From Hoplostethus atlanticus (Eukaryota > Chordata > Actinopteri > Trachichthyiformes > Trachichthyidae): 64,000 nt of DNA. The stretch lies in the NCBI GenBank assembly GCA_034670405.1, contig JAXDDX010000148.1, positions 131,001 through 195,000 of the forward strand. Direction: 5' to 3'. Of this stretch, positions 11,300-38,130 are shown in pieces (position 1 is the first letter of the stretch; the number at the start of each line of letters is the position of its first letter). The notes under the pieces are model-generated. The model was not told where the DNA came from, ran no database searches, and saw only the letters and a program-made list of their open reading frames with translations. The position numbers were made by a program, and so were the translations under genes.

Positions 11300-11640
11300 T
11301 AACCCTACACAATAAGGAGGTCAAACTGCTGCTGTACGCAGACGACCCTAGACTAACCCTACACAATAAGGAGGTCAAACTCCTGCTGTACCCAGATGAC
11401 CCTAGACTAACCCTACACAATAAGGAGGTCAAACTCCTGCTGTACGCAGACGACCCTGGACTAACCCTACACAATAAGGAGGTAAAACTCCTGCTGTACG
11501 CAGACGACCCTGGATTAACCCTACACAATAAGGAGGTCAAACTCCTGCTGTATGGAGACAACCCTGGGCTAACCCTACACAATAAGGAGGTCAAACTCCT
11601 GCTGTATGCAGATGACCCTGGACTAACCCTACACAATACA
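11300..11640 (+). repeat. 54-bp tandem array of the RT YADD segment, right half (6 units)
   Basis: Six further units of the same 18-codon repeat continue directly after the hAT target duplication. Variants include YPDD, YGDN and YADD. Before the hAT insertion the array had about twelve units. Confidence 0.9.
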
Positions 11641-12091
11641 CAACATCTAGACCTCCTGGAGGAGTACTGTCAGAACTGGGCCCTGACAGTCAACTTTCAA
11701 AAATGTAAAATAATGATCTTCCAAAAGAAGCCCAGATCTCAGGAAACCAAGTATGCATTCACTCTAGGAATCACCGCCCTAGAGCACACCCTGTTCTATG
11801 ACTACCTGGGGCTCAAAATCAGTGCCTCAGGTAACTTTGGTCTGGCAGTGAACACACTAGAAGAAAAATCCTGTTTATGCAATCAGGAGAAAATTCCACA
11901 AAATTCACATACCAATCAGAATCAGCCCTTTATGGAAGTGAAGTATGGGGTCCACTCAGTCAGCATGACTACACTAGATGGGACAAGCATCCCATAGAGG
12001 CCCTGCATGCAGAATTCTATAGAACCATTTTAAACATTGATTGCTGTTACTATTGTTATTATTGATGATCCTCTGCTGATCAATACTAACG

Positions 12092-12094
12092 CAT

Positions 12095-12160
<66 letters not shown>

Positions 12161-12328
12161 CTACAACACACACACACAGTGGAGCAAATATTAATATGTA
12201 GATATATTTATTTATTTTAAATTATTTTCTTGTTGATTAATTGTATCTTCTTATTCTTCTTAATTTATTATTATTATTATATCTATTATTAGGCAGAGAG
12301 AGAAAGACAAACAGAGACAGAGAGAGAC

Positions 12329-12370
<42 letters not shown>
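12092..12370. repeat. (CA)n and (GA)n microsatellites after the LINE
   Basis: (CA)n at 12097-12157 and (GA)n at 12327-12369, separated by an AT-rich stretch. Confidence 0.92.
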
Positions 12371-12373
<3 letters not shown>

Positions 12374-12454
12374 CAGTGTGTTTAGTTCCCCAGTATATCT
12401 CCAGCTCACTGTTTCCTGAACTCCTGCCAGAACCTGGAGAGCTGGCATAGGCCC

Positions 12455-12840
12455 GCCCCCTCCACCAGACCACACCCACTGACAGACCACACAATGTTCT
12501 ACCAGACCACCCCCCCACCCTAATAGACCACTCCCCTACCAGACCACACCCCCTGCCACCACCCTAACAGACCCAGCCCCCCCAAAAAAACACACCCTCT
12601 AATAGACCATGCTCTCTGACAGAACACACCCCCACTCTCAGACCACACCCCCTGACAGACCATACACTCTCAGACCACACCCCCTGACAGACCATACACT
12701 CTCAGACCACACCCCCTGACAGACCATACACTCTCATACCACACCCCCTCAATCAGACCCTTGCATGCCACCAGACATGGATTGACCAAACACCTACCAG
12801 ACCTACACTCCCCCAGCAGCAGACCACGCCCCCTGACAGA
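12455..12840. repeat. Degenerate CAGACCACACCCCCTGA minisatellite
   Basis: Repeats of AGACCACACCCCCTGACAG with irregular spacing. The best-ordered part is at 12640-12740, with a unit of about 35 bp. Confidence 0.8.
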
Positions 12841-13307
12841 GAAGCATCTTCTTGTCACTGTTGTCATATGAAACCTCTTAACTCCAGTTGAGTCAGCTTT
12901 CATGTTTTAAGGATTCCAGGCTCCTCTGTGGGTGAGGAGTAGCCTGAAGGAGGAGAGACAATTTTGTTGCTGAAATTAGATCTGCAATGAATTTCTGTCC
13001 AGTGTCTGTCCAGATTGCAACATGTAGAAGTCATACAAATATATACAGCTCAAAAACCTGGTTTAGTGTTGACTATCTCTTTAATGAGTAACAGGACAGT
13101 TCACCTCAGATCACCATCTCTTCACACAACCGAGATCCAGCAACTAAATGAGTCATTGGCTGGTAGTTGACCTCTCTGACCCCGTATCCTGCCCAGGTCA
13201 ACTTATCTGTGAATGGGAGGCTGTTTGGCCTCCTATGTACACTGGGACACAACTAACTGACTAGCTAACTAACTAGCTAACTAACAACTAACTGACTAGC
13301 TAACTAG

Positions 13308-13340
<33 letters not shown>

Positions 13341-13980
13341 AACTACTAACTAATTAACTAACTAACTAGCTAACTAACAACTAACTAACTAAGGTCTTTG
13401 CAGAGTCTGGTCTGTTTGCTGGTTGGACGTCTGCAGGCTGTATCTTCTTTAACTGTTTTCATGTTTTCATGTTTTCCATGTTTCAACCCAAATGTACCTT
13501 CATCTTTGTTTTTCTCCATTTTGAAATAAAAATGATGAAACATTCAGACTGCAGACTGAGGCATGAAGGTCATCCTGTCTCTGTGTGTAGCTAGTCTGCC
13601 CTCTAGTGGTGAGACCAGTGGAACCATGAGACCTACTACTAGTTTAAATGAAGTTATAAATTAATTATAAGATTAATAAAACATAACTCTTTTATTTTAA
13701 ACACTAAAATGTAGAGTTCCTACAGCTGTTTGTGTTTCATCTCCTCACTCTATAACAGACCGGTGACTTGCTGTTGGTTTAGAACTGATATCTTATTTAC
13801 CTTTATTACACTTAAAACTCCTAGCTGTTATCTATTATCTGTTATCTATTAGCTGTTAGCTGTTAGCTGTTAGCTGTTAGCTCTGTTTGTGGTGGATGAT
13901 GAAACGCTCTGTTGGCGTTGTGAACAACAGCAGGTTTCCTCAGTCTGTCCTGAACCAGCAGCAGAGCTCAGCTAGCTAAC
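12841..13980. other. 5' flank of the V-domain gene; (AACT)n repeat
   Basis: No exon seen. (CTAACTAA)n occupies about 13255-13392. Near the V-domain gene, TTTGTGGTGG (about 13886-13895) contains a RUNX-type TGTGGT core, only a weak hint of lymphoid control. Confidence 0.5.
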
Positions 13981-14014
13981 ATGGAGTCACTGCTCATCCT
14001 GTTGATCCTGACTG
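13981..14014 (+). CDS. V-domain gene exon 1 (leader)
   Basis: ATG through ACT G|GTGAGT, phase 1, as in Ig and TCR leader exons. Confidence 0.75.
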
Positions 14015-14741
14015 GTGAGTCTGTTTTTCATTCCTAATGTTCATATTTAGTGTTGCAGGATGAACCTTTCAACACATGTAAATATACAACTTATATATTT
14101 AGTATCTGGACAGAAACAGGATGTTTTAACACTTTAACTTAAAGGTTAAAGTGCAGCTTGTCATCTTTAATTTAAAGGCAGTTTCAAAATCCCTTTGAGT
14201 GAAACCCGACTGACAGAACGGATCAAACCATCAGGGGATGTGGATCTGAACCAGAAACTGTTTGGGTTCCACTCTGATGGTTTGCTGCTGTAAGAGACGA
14301 GGCCTTTATCTTCTGACAGCCGTTCATCCAACCAGCAACACGAGAGGTGTTGGTCTGGACGGCTCGCGGACCAGAGGTCATGTTGTTGTCGTTGTGTTGT
14401 GTTGTGCAGGTCTGGGGTCGGACCGGCGCGTCGCTACGCTGCCAACCAACACTTTAAAGGTGAAAGTTGGAGATGCTGCCACCCTGCAATGCCCCCTGCT
14501 GGCCAGATCCAGCATGGCCACGGTGAGCTGGTACCGGCAGACGGCGGGGAAGGGTCCTCTTCTGGTCCTCAGCTACCGTCTGACCAACACCTCCGCCGTG
14601 ACCTACGGCCCCGGCGTCCATCCCGACAAATTCACCACCGGGGTCGACGGGTCGCTGCTGATTCATGGCTCCGAGGAAAGCGACTCTGCGGTGTATTACT
14701 GTGGACTCTCCAAATACCAGAACCAAATGCCACGCCACTGA
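13981..14741 (+). CDS. VPREB-like secreted single immunoglobulin V-domain protein
   Basis: Two exons (13981-14014 and 14410-14741) give 121 residues: leader MESLLILLILTGLGS, then one V-set domain with LKVKVGDAATLQC, VSWYRQTAGKGP and EESDSAVYYC, i.e. both disulphide cysteines, the core Trp and the Asp-x-Ala-x-Tyr-x-Cys motif. After YYC only twelve residues follow (GLSKYQNQMPRH) before TGA. There is no FGxG J motif, no splice donor and no CACAGTG/ACAAAAACC recombination signal, so this is a stand-alone germline V domain, not a rearranging V segment. Poly(A) signal AATAAA near 14930. VPREB chains have this form and pair with a J-C chain; such a gene lies next door in the same direction. V type (light chain or TCR-like) is uncertain. 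Confidence 0.75.
14410..14741 (+). CDS. V-domain gene exon 2 (V-set domain and stop)
   Basis: Acceptor GTTGTGCAG|GT in phase with the leader. It holds the whole V domain and an in-exon stop. Confidence 0.8.
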
Positions 14742-14814
14742 GACCACCGCCATCACGTCACGTGGAAGGAGACTGCCGCCATCGTCATTATTATCATGAT
14801 CAATATTATTATTG

Positions 14815-14866
14815 TTGTTATTATTATTATTATTGTCATCATCATCATCATCATCATCATTATATC
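14815..14866. repeat. (TTA)n/(ATC)n microsatellite in the V-gene 3' UTR
   Basis: ATTATT then ATCATC tract between the stop codon and the poly(A) signal. Confidence 0.85.
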
Positions 14867-15044
14867 AGCTGACTGGGACAGAGGATTTTACAGCTTCAAT
14901 ACTTTGAAATGATATAAATATATAGGGAAATAAAACGTTTGTACTTGTAAAGCTTAGGAAGTTTGTGATATGAAAATGGTCAAATTAAAGATTTTCAATA
15001 TCAACACAGAATATGGTCTATGAGTTTCAATCCAAAAGGACCAG

Positions 15045-15190
15045 GATCAGCTGGGGTCAGAGCTAACATGCTAGCAGACAGAAGGTCACAGGTTCGATTC
15101 CCTCTGGACAGACCGTCAGCTATATGTCTGAAGGACATTCTGTGAATGAGCAGAGCCAGGGCATCTCTGAGGGATTCTGGGAAATAAACT
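15045..15190 (+). mobile_element. SINE-like fragment with a tRNA B box
   Basis: AGGTTCGATTCCCTCTGG matches the pol III B box GGTTCGANTCC and follows AGCTAACATGCTAGCAGACAGAAGG. It is not a tRNA gene: there is no cloverleaf around it. Confidence 0.4.
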
Positions 15191-15751
15191 GTCTATCTGT
15201 TGTTTTTTGTGATGATTACATTCTCGTTCATATTGTGTGAGCAAAGTTTTTACCCTCACATAAAACTTTAACTGACATCCCAGCGATGGATTTTAGGTGC
15301 CACAACTTCTAAATATCTAATTTTGGAACAAAACTTTTATTCTCTGAGCTTCCAGAATTCTCTTTACCAGTCAGAGAATAACAAGACCAGGCGCCGCAGA
15401 AGAGAGTACACCTGGTACAGGGGAAACACAAACCAACCGTCCTTTCCTGTTGCTTTTCCTGTTTTTCTTGCCTCCACCAACCGACCGGCAGATCCACCAA
15501 CCGTCGTCTGAGTTTGGATCCCTGCAGAGAAACCGTCGCCTCTCCTCTGGGAGCCGGTGACGTTCTACTAGATGGTTTTCATATTTCTGTTGTGCAGAAA
15601 CGTCCTGCTGTCACTTTGTCATTTCAACTGCAGAACTACAGAAAATCACTGGGTTGAGAGTGGATGCATACTTTTGTTTACCACTGCTATTAGATACACT
15701 GCTCAGCGTTGGGAAAGAGGAAGTAGGGAGGAGCAGCTTCCTGTCAGCGGC

Positions 15752-15789
15752 ATGGAAGCAGGACTGGCCTTCATCGTCCTGCTGCTGGG
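15752..15789 (+). CDS. IGLL-like exon 1 (leader)
   Basis: Twelve codons plus GG before GTGAGA. The frame is open upstream to 15572, but this ATG gives a clean leader. Confidence 0.6.
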
Positions 15790-17765
15790 GTGAGATTCAC
15801 TATCTACTGTCTAATGTATTGATAATGTATTGATATGTATAGTTACTGTCTATATAGATGACATGTATAGTTACTGACTATATAGATGACATGTATAGTT
15901 ACTGACTATATAGATGATGTATAGTTACTGACTATATAGATGATGTATAGTTACTGACTATATAGATGATGTATAGTTACTGTCTATATAGATGATGTAT
16001 AGTTACTGACTATATAGATGACATGTATAGTTACTGACTATATAGATGATGTATAGTTACTGACTATATAGATGACATGTATAGTTACTGTCTATATAGA
16101 TGATGTATAGTTACTGACTATATAGATGACATGTATAGTTACTGACTATATAGATGATGTATAGTTACTGACTATATAGATGACATGTATAGTTACTGTC
16201 TATATAGATGATGTATAGTTACTGACTATATAGATGATGTATAGTTACTGACTATATAGATGACATGTATAGTTACTGACTATAGATGACATGTATAGTT
16301 ACTGACTATATAGATGATGTATAGTTACTGACTATATAGATGATGTATAGTTACTGACTATATAGATGACATGTATAGTTACTGACTATATAGATGATGT
16401 ATAGTTACTGACTATATAGATGACATGTATAGTTACTGACTATAGATGACATGTATAGTTACTGACTATATAGATGATATATAGTTACTGACTATATAGA
16501 TGACATGTATAGTTACTGACTATATGTTGGTCAGTTGTCCTGCCCTGTGTCAGTAGTACTGTCCTGTCCTCAGGTCCGTCCTCGTCCGTCAGTCTGTGAT
16601 GGACATGGTCTTCAGCGGTGGAACATTGCTGCTTGTCGACGGTGTGGAATCAGTTTCTATTTTCAATATCATGTTCTTTACTGTGTTTTATTCCAATAAA
16701 TCTATAAAGACCAGAACTGAGAAATTAGAAGCTCTAAATACAACAGACTGAACTTCAATGAGAACACAGAAAATAAAGATTTATAACTTTCTGCATAACT
16801 GCAGTAAAATTGCTCAATTGCACTGCAAAGTGTATGACTGATTAATTATTGCTTCTTAGTGGACAACCTAATTATTGTGTTCATCAAACTATTGATCAAC
16901 TATTGTCTTTATTGGTTTCATTGTTTTTTTGTAATGTGTGTTTTATTCCCTGGACTGCAAAGAATGTTGAGTTAATGGAGTCGACAGAAATGACAAAAAC
17001 CATGAGAACAATTCCTGCTTTCATGTAAAGCGACAGATCTTCTCACATCAGATGCAGAGAGACTCCACTGAGGTCACAAGTAGAATAAAATTCACTTCCT
17101 AGATCACCAACATTACAAGCAGCCAATACTAAGGAGGTCAGAGGTCACAGTGTCCTTTTCCCCATGACTAGAGAATGATCATGTAAAAGTGCTGGTAGAA
17201 GAAATAGAATAAGAGCTGAGGAGAAACACAGAAAGTTTTATTTTCGTTCCATCTTTTCTTATGTTGGTGACTTGTGTGGTTTGGTTGAAATACTTCAACT
17301 GAAATGTTACTTTTTTTCAAGATTGTGTTTGTATTCTGGTCATGGACCAAATTCACTTCTGTTTGATCCAGATCTTCTCACATGAGATACTTTCTTCATC
17401 CCATTTTATTTTTGTGACTTTCGTCTGCAGGTTCGATTCCCTCCGGTCCGTCAGTGCAGATCTTCTCCTCCTTCCCGGCCAGTCAGGATCCAGGAGCCGC
17501 CCGCATCCTGGTGTGCATCCTCAGCGGTCTAAACACAACCCTCCTGGACGTCGTCTGGTGGGTCAATGATGCGGTGGTGACGCCAGTGGAGGCAGATGTG
17601 TGGACGGTGCCGGACCTCGGCGGGGCCTACAGCACCATCTCTGTCTGGGAGGTCTCTGCAGAGGACTGGAGCTCCTCCACTACCTACTGGTGTGGAACCG
17701 TCCAGGAGGGGAAAGTTTACAGGCAGAAGTCAGACGCCTCTCTCTGCGGGGGGGCTGGCTTGTGA
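15752..17765 (+). CDS. IGLL/lambda5-like chain: leader, germline J, light-chain-type C1 domain
   Basis: Exons 15752-15789, 16574-16641 and 17431-17765 join in phase to 146 residues. Exon 1 is a leader (MEAGLAFIVLLLG). Exon 2 ends VFSGGTLLLVD, like the light-chain J strand VFGGGTKLTVL, and splices after one extra base as J segments do. Exon 3 opens GPSVQIFSSFPAS (compare PSVTLFPPSS of lambda C domains), then has ILVCILSG, VVWWVND, STISVWEVSAEDW and TYWCGTV, and a final SLC where light chains keep the cysteine that bonds to the heavy chain. No membrane segment. With no V segment and J joined in the germline, this is the design of lambda5/IGLL1. Ets-type AGGAAGT sites sit within 40 bp upstream. 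The last residues and stop come from a SINE. Alternatives: a decayed germline-joined light chain or another C1 immune protein. Confidence 0.68.
15815..16525. repeat. 26-28-bp minisatellite in intron 1 of the IGLL-like gene
   Basis: About 26 units of ATGTATAGTTACTGACTATA with linker TAGATG or TAGATGAC; the two linker variants alternate irregularly. Confidence 0.95.
16574..16641 (+). CDS. IGLL-like exon 2 (J-like segment)
   Basis: Acceptor CTGTCCTCAG and donor GACG|GTGTGG. 68 bases = 1 + 22 codons + 1, exactly the phases needed by exons 1 and 3. It encodes SVLVRQSVMDMVFSGGTLLL then VD. The J Phe-Gly-x-Gly is changed to Phe-Ser-Gly-Gly. Confidence 0.6.
17431..17765 (+). CDS. IGLL-like exon 3 (immunoglobulin C1 domain)
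   Basis: Acceptor TCGTCTGCAG. Ig C1 domain of about 100 residues with both core cysteines and the core tryptophan, an NTT sequon, a C-terminal Cys, then GGAGL and TGA. Confidence 0.82.
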
Positions 17766-18030
17766 CTTAAAGATTTCTGGTTTAATTCCCCAGACCAGCT
17801 AGGAAAATGTGGGTGGGGAATGTGAATGAGAACCTTTCATTGAGATGCCCTTGAGCAAGGCACTGAACCACCAACTGCTCCCAGAGGCCACCAGTAGAAG
17901 ACTGTGGTTGTACTGGTCCCAGTTTGAATGTGTGTAACTGTGTGAATATGAAGGAGTGATGCTGGAAAAAAAGCACAGACGTTCAGGTGACTTTCCCTGG
18001 AGAAATAAAGGTTAAAAATGTGAATAGTAA
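17748..18030 (+). mobile_element. tRNA-derived teleost SINE abutting the C1 exon
   Basis: GGGGGCTGGCTTGTGACTTA resembles a SINE A-box head. TGGTTTAATTCCCCAGACCAGC is the B-box region and GCCCTTGAGCAAGGCACTGA the conserved body of a widespread fish SINE. AATAAA near 18004 lies in its tail and could serve as the gene's poly(A) signal. Confidence 0.75.
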
Positions 18031-18147
18031 TAACACAAAGTCTAAAATGATGAATGTTTCTTGCTCAGGTAAAACATGTGCTGGGAAATCAAACACACAA
18101 TAATGTCATGTTGAGGACATTTAGGGACAGCCAGACAGTGTACTGCC

Positions 18148-18615
18148 CCGTGTTGGCCTCATTACTCATTCTAAAGGTAATATTATTACTTTACTCATTA
18201 CTCACTGGCAGCACTACTTCGTTACCATACTTGTTCTACTACTTTCCGTTAGTTTCCTCTGCTGTGAGCGATCACAAAACCAAACAGCATCGATGTCAGA
18301 TGTTTCTGTGGTTCTTTTACTGGAGAAAATCAAAATAGTGAGATTACTTCCATCCAGAGAAAGTAACTTTTCTACCATTTCCCCTCTCAGCAGCTCAGTG
18401 TGAGAGGAAGACCACTAGTTATGATGAAAATGAATCAGAAGATGGAGGAGGATATAATGTTAGTTTTTAGATTCAACTTCAATCTGATATTAAGTTGGAT
18501 GGGTAACTGTAATAATATTACTAAGATTGAAATAGTAAATCATCACACTACTTGTTAGTGGGAAAAGTAATAATATTATGGTAACACATTACTAAGTAAC
18601 TCATTACCACCAAAC
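18148..18615. mobile_element. Degenerate hAT element (CAGTGTTGGG...TAATATTATTAC family)
   Basis: CCGTGTTGGCCTCATTACTC, TAATATTATTACTTTACTCA and the far-end GTAACACATTACTAAGTAAC match the subterminal pattern of the intact copy at 26346-27132. Target duplication not recognisable. Confidence 0.6.
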
Positions 18616-20662
18616 CAACTTGGGGAGATAGAGTTTAACTGTGAGATACAGCAGAGTATCATCGGCATAGTGTCAAACTGAACACCAAACAGCCTACATG
18701 GTCTACTGCACAGGAACAGATTGACTGAAGACACCCAGAATGCATTTGATAGATGGTGACATGCAGGAGGAGGCGGAGTTCAACATCAAACCTGATCAAA
18801 ATTCATATTCAACAGCTTTGGAAACAGTTTTGAACTGATATAGAAAACCAAAAGCCATTAATGATTTATATCCTTTACTGCACATGCCATGTAAAATCCT
18901 GCTTCAGAGAGAATGAGTAAAATTAAGCTGTGTTCATTTTAAGAGTCATTTTAGACTTCACAGCAACAGCCTGGTTGTGTTTTAAATCCTTTTGAATCAG
19001 ATCAGTGTTAAATAGTTCTGCAGGATACATACAGTCTCTTCCAGTTGAATGTCATTATTCTGATATGATGAAACATAAATAAAATAATAGAACTACACAT
19101 GCAACAATAAATCCCCCTTCTTAAATGTGACTGATACACTGTCAGCATGTACTCTATAATATGTTGTCCTCAAAATTAAAGAAGGTACAAGTTTACTCAA
19201 CCAAACACAAAACTAACACCACTTACAGTTGGGTAGCCCCACCTACCCAAACGCCCCTAATATATTCCTCATAGACATGATCAATATAAGCAAAATATTC
19301 ATATTTTTACACAATTGTATAGATGTAAATCAAATATATACATGCTTTAACATGACAGCAAGTTATCCAATGCATACTATTTGGCAAGAAGTTACTGTGA
19401 AAATGCCTGTGAGCAGGTTAATGATGCGTACACCTGTAACAGATAAAGTTGATAGAAGACATGCAAAACTGACATTTCACCAATTATTCAAGTTCCTAAG
19501 AGGAAAGCCCTTTGGCGACGGATGTGTTCCTCTACTCTACTTTACACCAAACCCATGACTCCTGTTTAACTGAGAAATATCATTTCATCAAGTGGCCTCG
19601 GGTTTTTCTGCTCAGCTCTTCAATATTTTCTTTAGAGAATGTTCTACAACATTTTTGGAAGCCCCTGTACAAAAAGAGGTAGAAAGTGTGGTTTCAGATC
19701 AGATGAAAGGGTTTGATTTGTTTTTCTAAGAAAGGTCAATGGTCAATTTGGGAATTGGGTGTGACCACAGAATGTGTTTCTGGTCATTTCTACATAAAGA
19801 GGACTGGTCAACGGGAACGGTGAACAACTGATTCTGTAATCTATCTCAAATAAAACAATATGTACAGTGCAAACATCAGATCATCATTGCTGTAATTGTA
19901 AAGTAAACGTTGTACAACACACCGTACCAGAAGCTCACAAATACAACATATACTCACCTGAAGGCTAATCTATGCAAGGACAGGGTCTTATCTAGTCATA
20001 TAGTTGCATAATGAAGTTAAATAGTAGAAAGGTGCAAAGGATAAAAAACTCTGAAAGCAGACCGTCTGTTCAAGTTCCCTGTAAACCAAACAGCATCCAT
20101 CATGCAGGGCTGGCCTCACCTCGAGATTTAACGTCTCATCCTATCTTATCTTAAAAGCAACGTTAGAATACAATCAGGAGGAAGGTCGTCCATGGCTGCG
20201 TTGGTTCTGAGTCTCTGAGGAAAGAAGAGGCCGAAGTCTGTTTTATCCCGGGATGAAACCTCTCCAGACCTTCTATCACCTCCAGTCTCACCAGCAGTAT
20301 CTAGTATCCACCATGTTAACCTGTAGGAGCTTCATGGTTGTGCGTGTCACCAAAGACCTTTAGAAGATATCCTACTCAACAGTAAAAGACCTTCACCACG
20401 TGCAGCCACGCCATAATGGCTGAGCTGGTACACAACTGAAACGACTCATCACAAAATGGTAAATCTTAGCTCTGGATGTTCGCAGTACTTTCAACTTGGT
20501 GTAATTCTGTCCAAATAAATCTTTTCAGTGGAGGATATCTGCAACAGAAGGCCACACCAACACGGTGAGGTCAGACTATGGTTCACCATGACTTTGTCCT
20601 GGAAATAGAAATAGAAATAGAAATAGAGTGGAACCTCTCTGCTTCCTCCTCTCAGAAGACAA
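18616..20662. other. Intergenic / camk4 3' UTR side; no gene seen
   Basis: No exon or repeat of note apart from (AAATAG)n near 20603. Part is presumably camk4 3' UTR on the minus strand; its end cannot be fixed. Confidence 0.4.
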
Positions 20663-37300
<16,638 letters not shown>

Positions 37301-37314
37301 GACGACAGAACCCC

Positions 37315-37530
37315 CACACCAGACCAGACTGGACCAGGACCAGACTGGACCAGACCAGACAAGACCAGATCAGAATGGACCAGGACCAGACCTGGGCCTG
37401 AACCAGTACCGAACAGGCCAAGACCAGATCAGACCAAAACCAGTCGAGACCCAGACTGGACCAGTACCATGACCAGACCAGATCAGATCAGATCAGACCA
37501 GGACCAGGACCAGGACCAGGACAGACCAAA
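37315..37530. repeat. GACCAGGACCAGACTG minisatellite in the camk4 5' UTR
   Basis: Irregular GACCAG-based repeats directly upstream of the camk4 start codon. Confidence 0.85.
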
Positions 37531-37539
37531 TCCTCCTAT

Positions 37540-38130
37540 AGGCCAGCTCAGTAATGCCCAGATTAAAGGAGCAGAGGATGATGCATGATCCCGGATCAGC
37601 AGCAGGAGGCGGTTCGGTCCACAGTCCGGATCCTCAAACTGATTTAAACCTCAGAGACCAGGACGACCGGATTCTCTCCTCATAAACCATCCAGTCAGAT
37701 CGGATCAGATCCAAATGTGTCGCAGCTTCCATCAGGCCTGAACCCGGTCAGCTGACGGACCGTCCCGGACCCGCCCGGTAACGGAGACGTTTATATTAAT
37801 ATTTATATTAATATTTATATTTTTCTAGCAGCGCAAAAGCAGCCATCCCTCCCTCGGCGACCACAAGCCTCCCGGTGAATCCAGGATCCGTCACCGCCTG
37901 GAAACCGGCAACACCGGAGGTTCGGTGAAGTTAACGGAGCTCCGTGTGATGGAAGAACAGCCGTCTGTCCGGGTCTGGGGCTCCGGTGTCGGTGGTTTGA
38001 TTCCCGGGCAGCACTGACACAGATGTCGGTGTCTGCTGATGCGGGCGGAGAGCTGCTGTAATCTCATCTGCCCGCCCTCCGCTCCGCTCCACCAATCAGG
38101 TCCTTGCACAGAGACACGCTGCACTCCTAT
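37540..38130 (-). promoter_or_regulatory. camk4: CpG-rich presumed camk4 promoter region
   Basis: High C+G and CpG density compared with flanks, immediately upstream of exon 1. No TATA box or defined start identified. Confidence 0.45.

Larger units (their letters stand above)
9250..12060 (+). mobile_element. Dead non-LTR retrotransposon (LINE), reverse transcriptase region
   Basis: Translation from about 9270 gives FACFIDLKKAFDSIW (RT motif A region), then GVFQGNSLSPTLFNIYIN (motif B), an in-frame TAA, and LLLYADD (motif C). After the tandem array and a hAT insertion the frame resumes at about 11640 with LDLLEEYCQNWALTVNFQK and later YDYLGLKISASGNF; a frame-shifted stretch near 11930 reads SALYGSEVWGP. 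This order is that of LINE reverse transcriptases, which copy their own RNA at a nicked target. The in-frame stop, frameshift and lack of an endonuclease domain show a dead 5'-truncated copy. Family not assigned. Confidence 0.85.

Noticed and set aside
14735..14800. Possible recombination signal after the V domain
   Set aside because: No CACAGTG-like heptamer with a properly spaced A-rich nonamer; CACTGAG is too far from consensus.
15090..17445. GGTTCGATTCC B-box matches at 15090 and at the C1 exon boundary (17431) as tRNA genes
   Set aside because: Neither is surrounded by a tRNA cloverleaf; one is SINE-like and the other codes for SIPSG of the C1 exon.
18054..18338. Frame with a Lys-containing hydrophobic run that could be a TCR-like membrane exon for the C1 gene
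   Set aside because: The sequence matches subterminal repeats of the local hAT family (TAATATTATTACTTTACTCA), and no donor joins it to the C1 exon.
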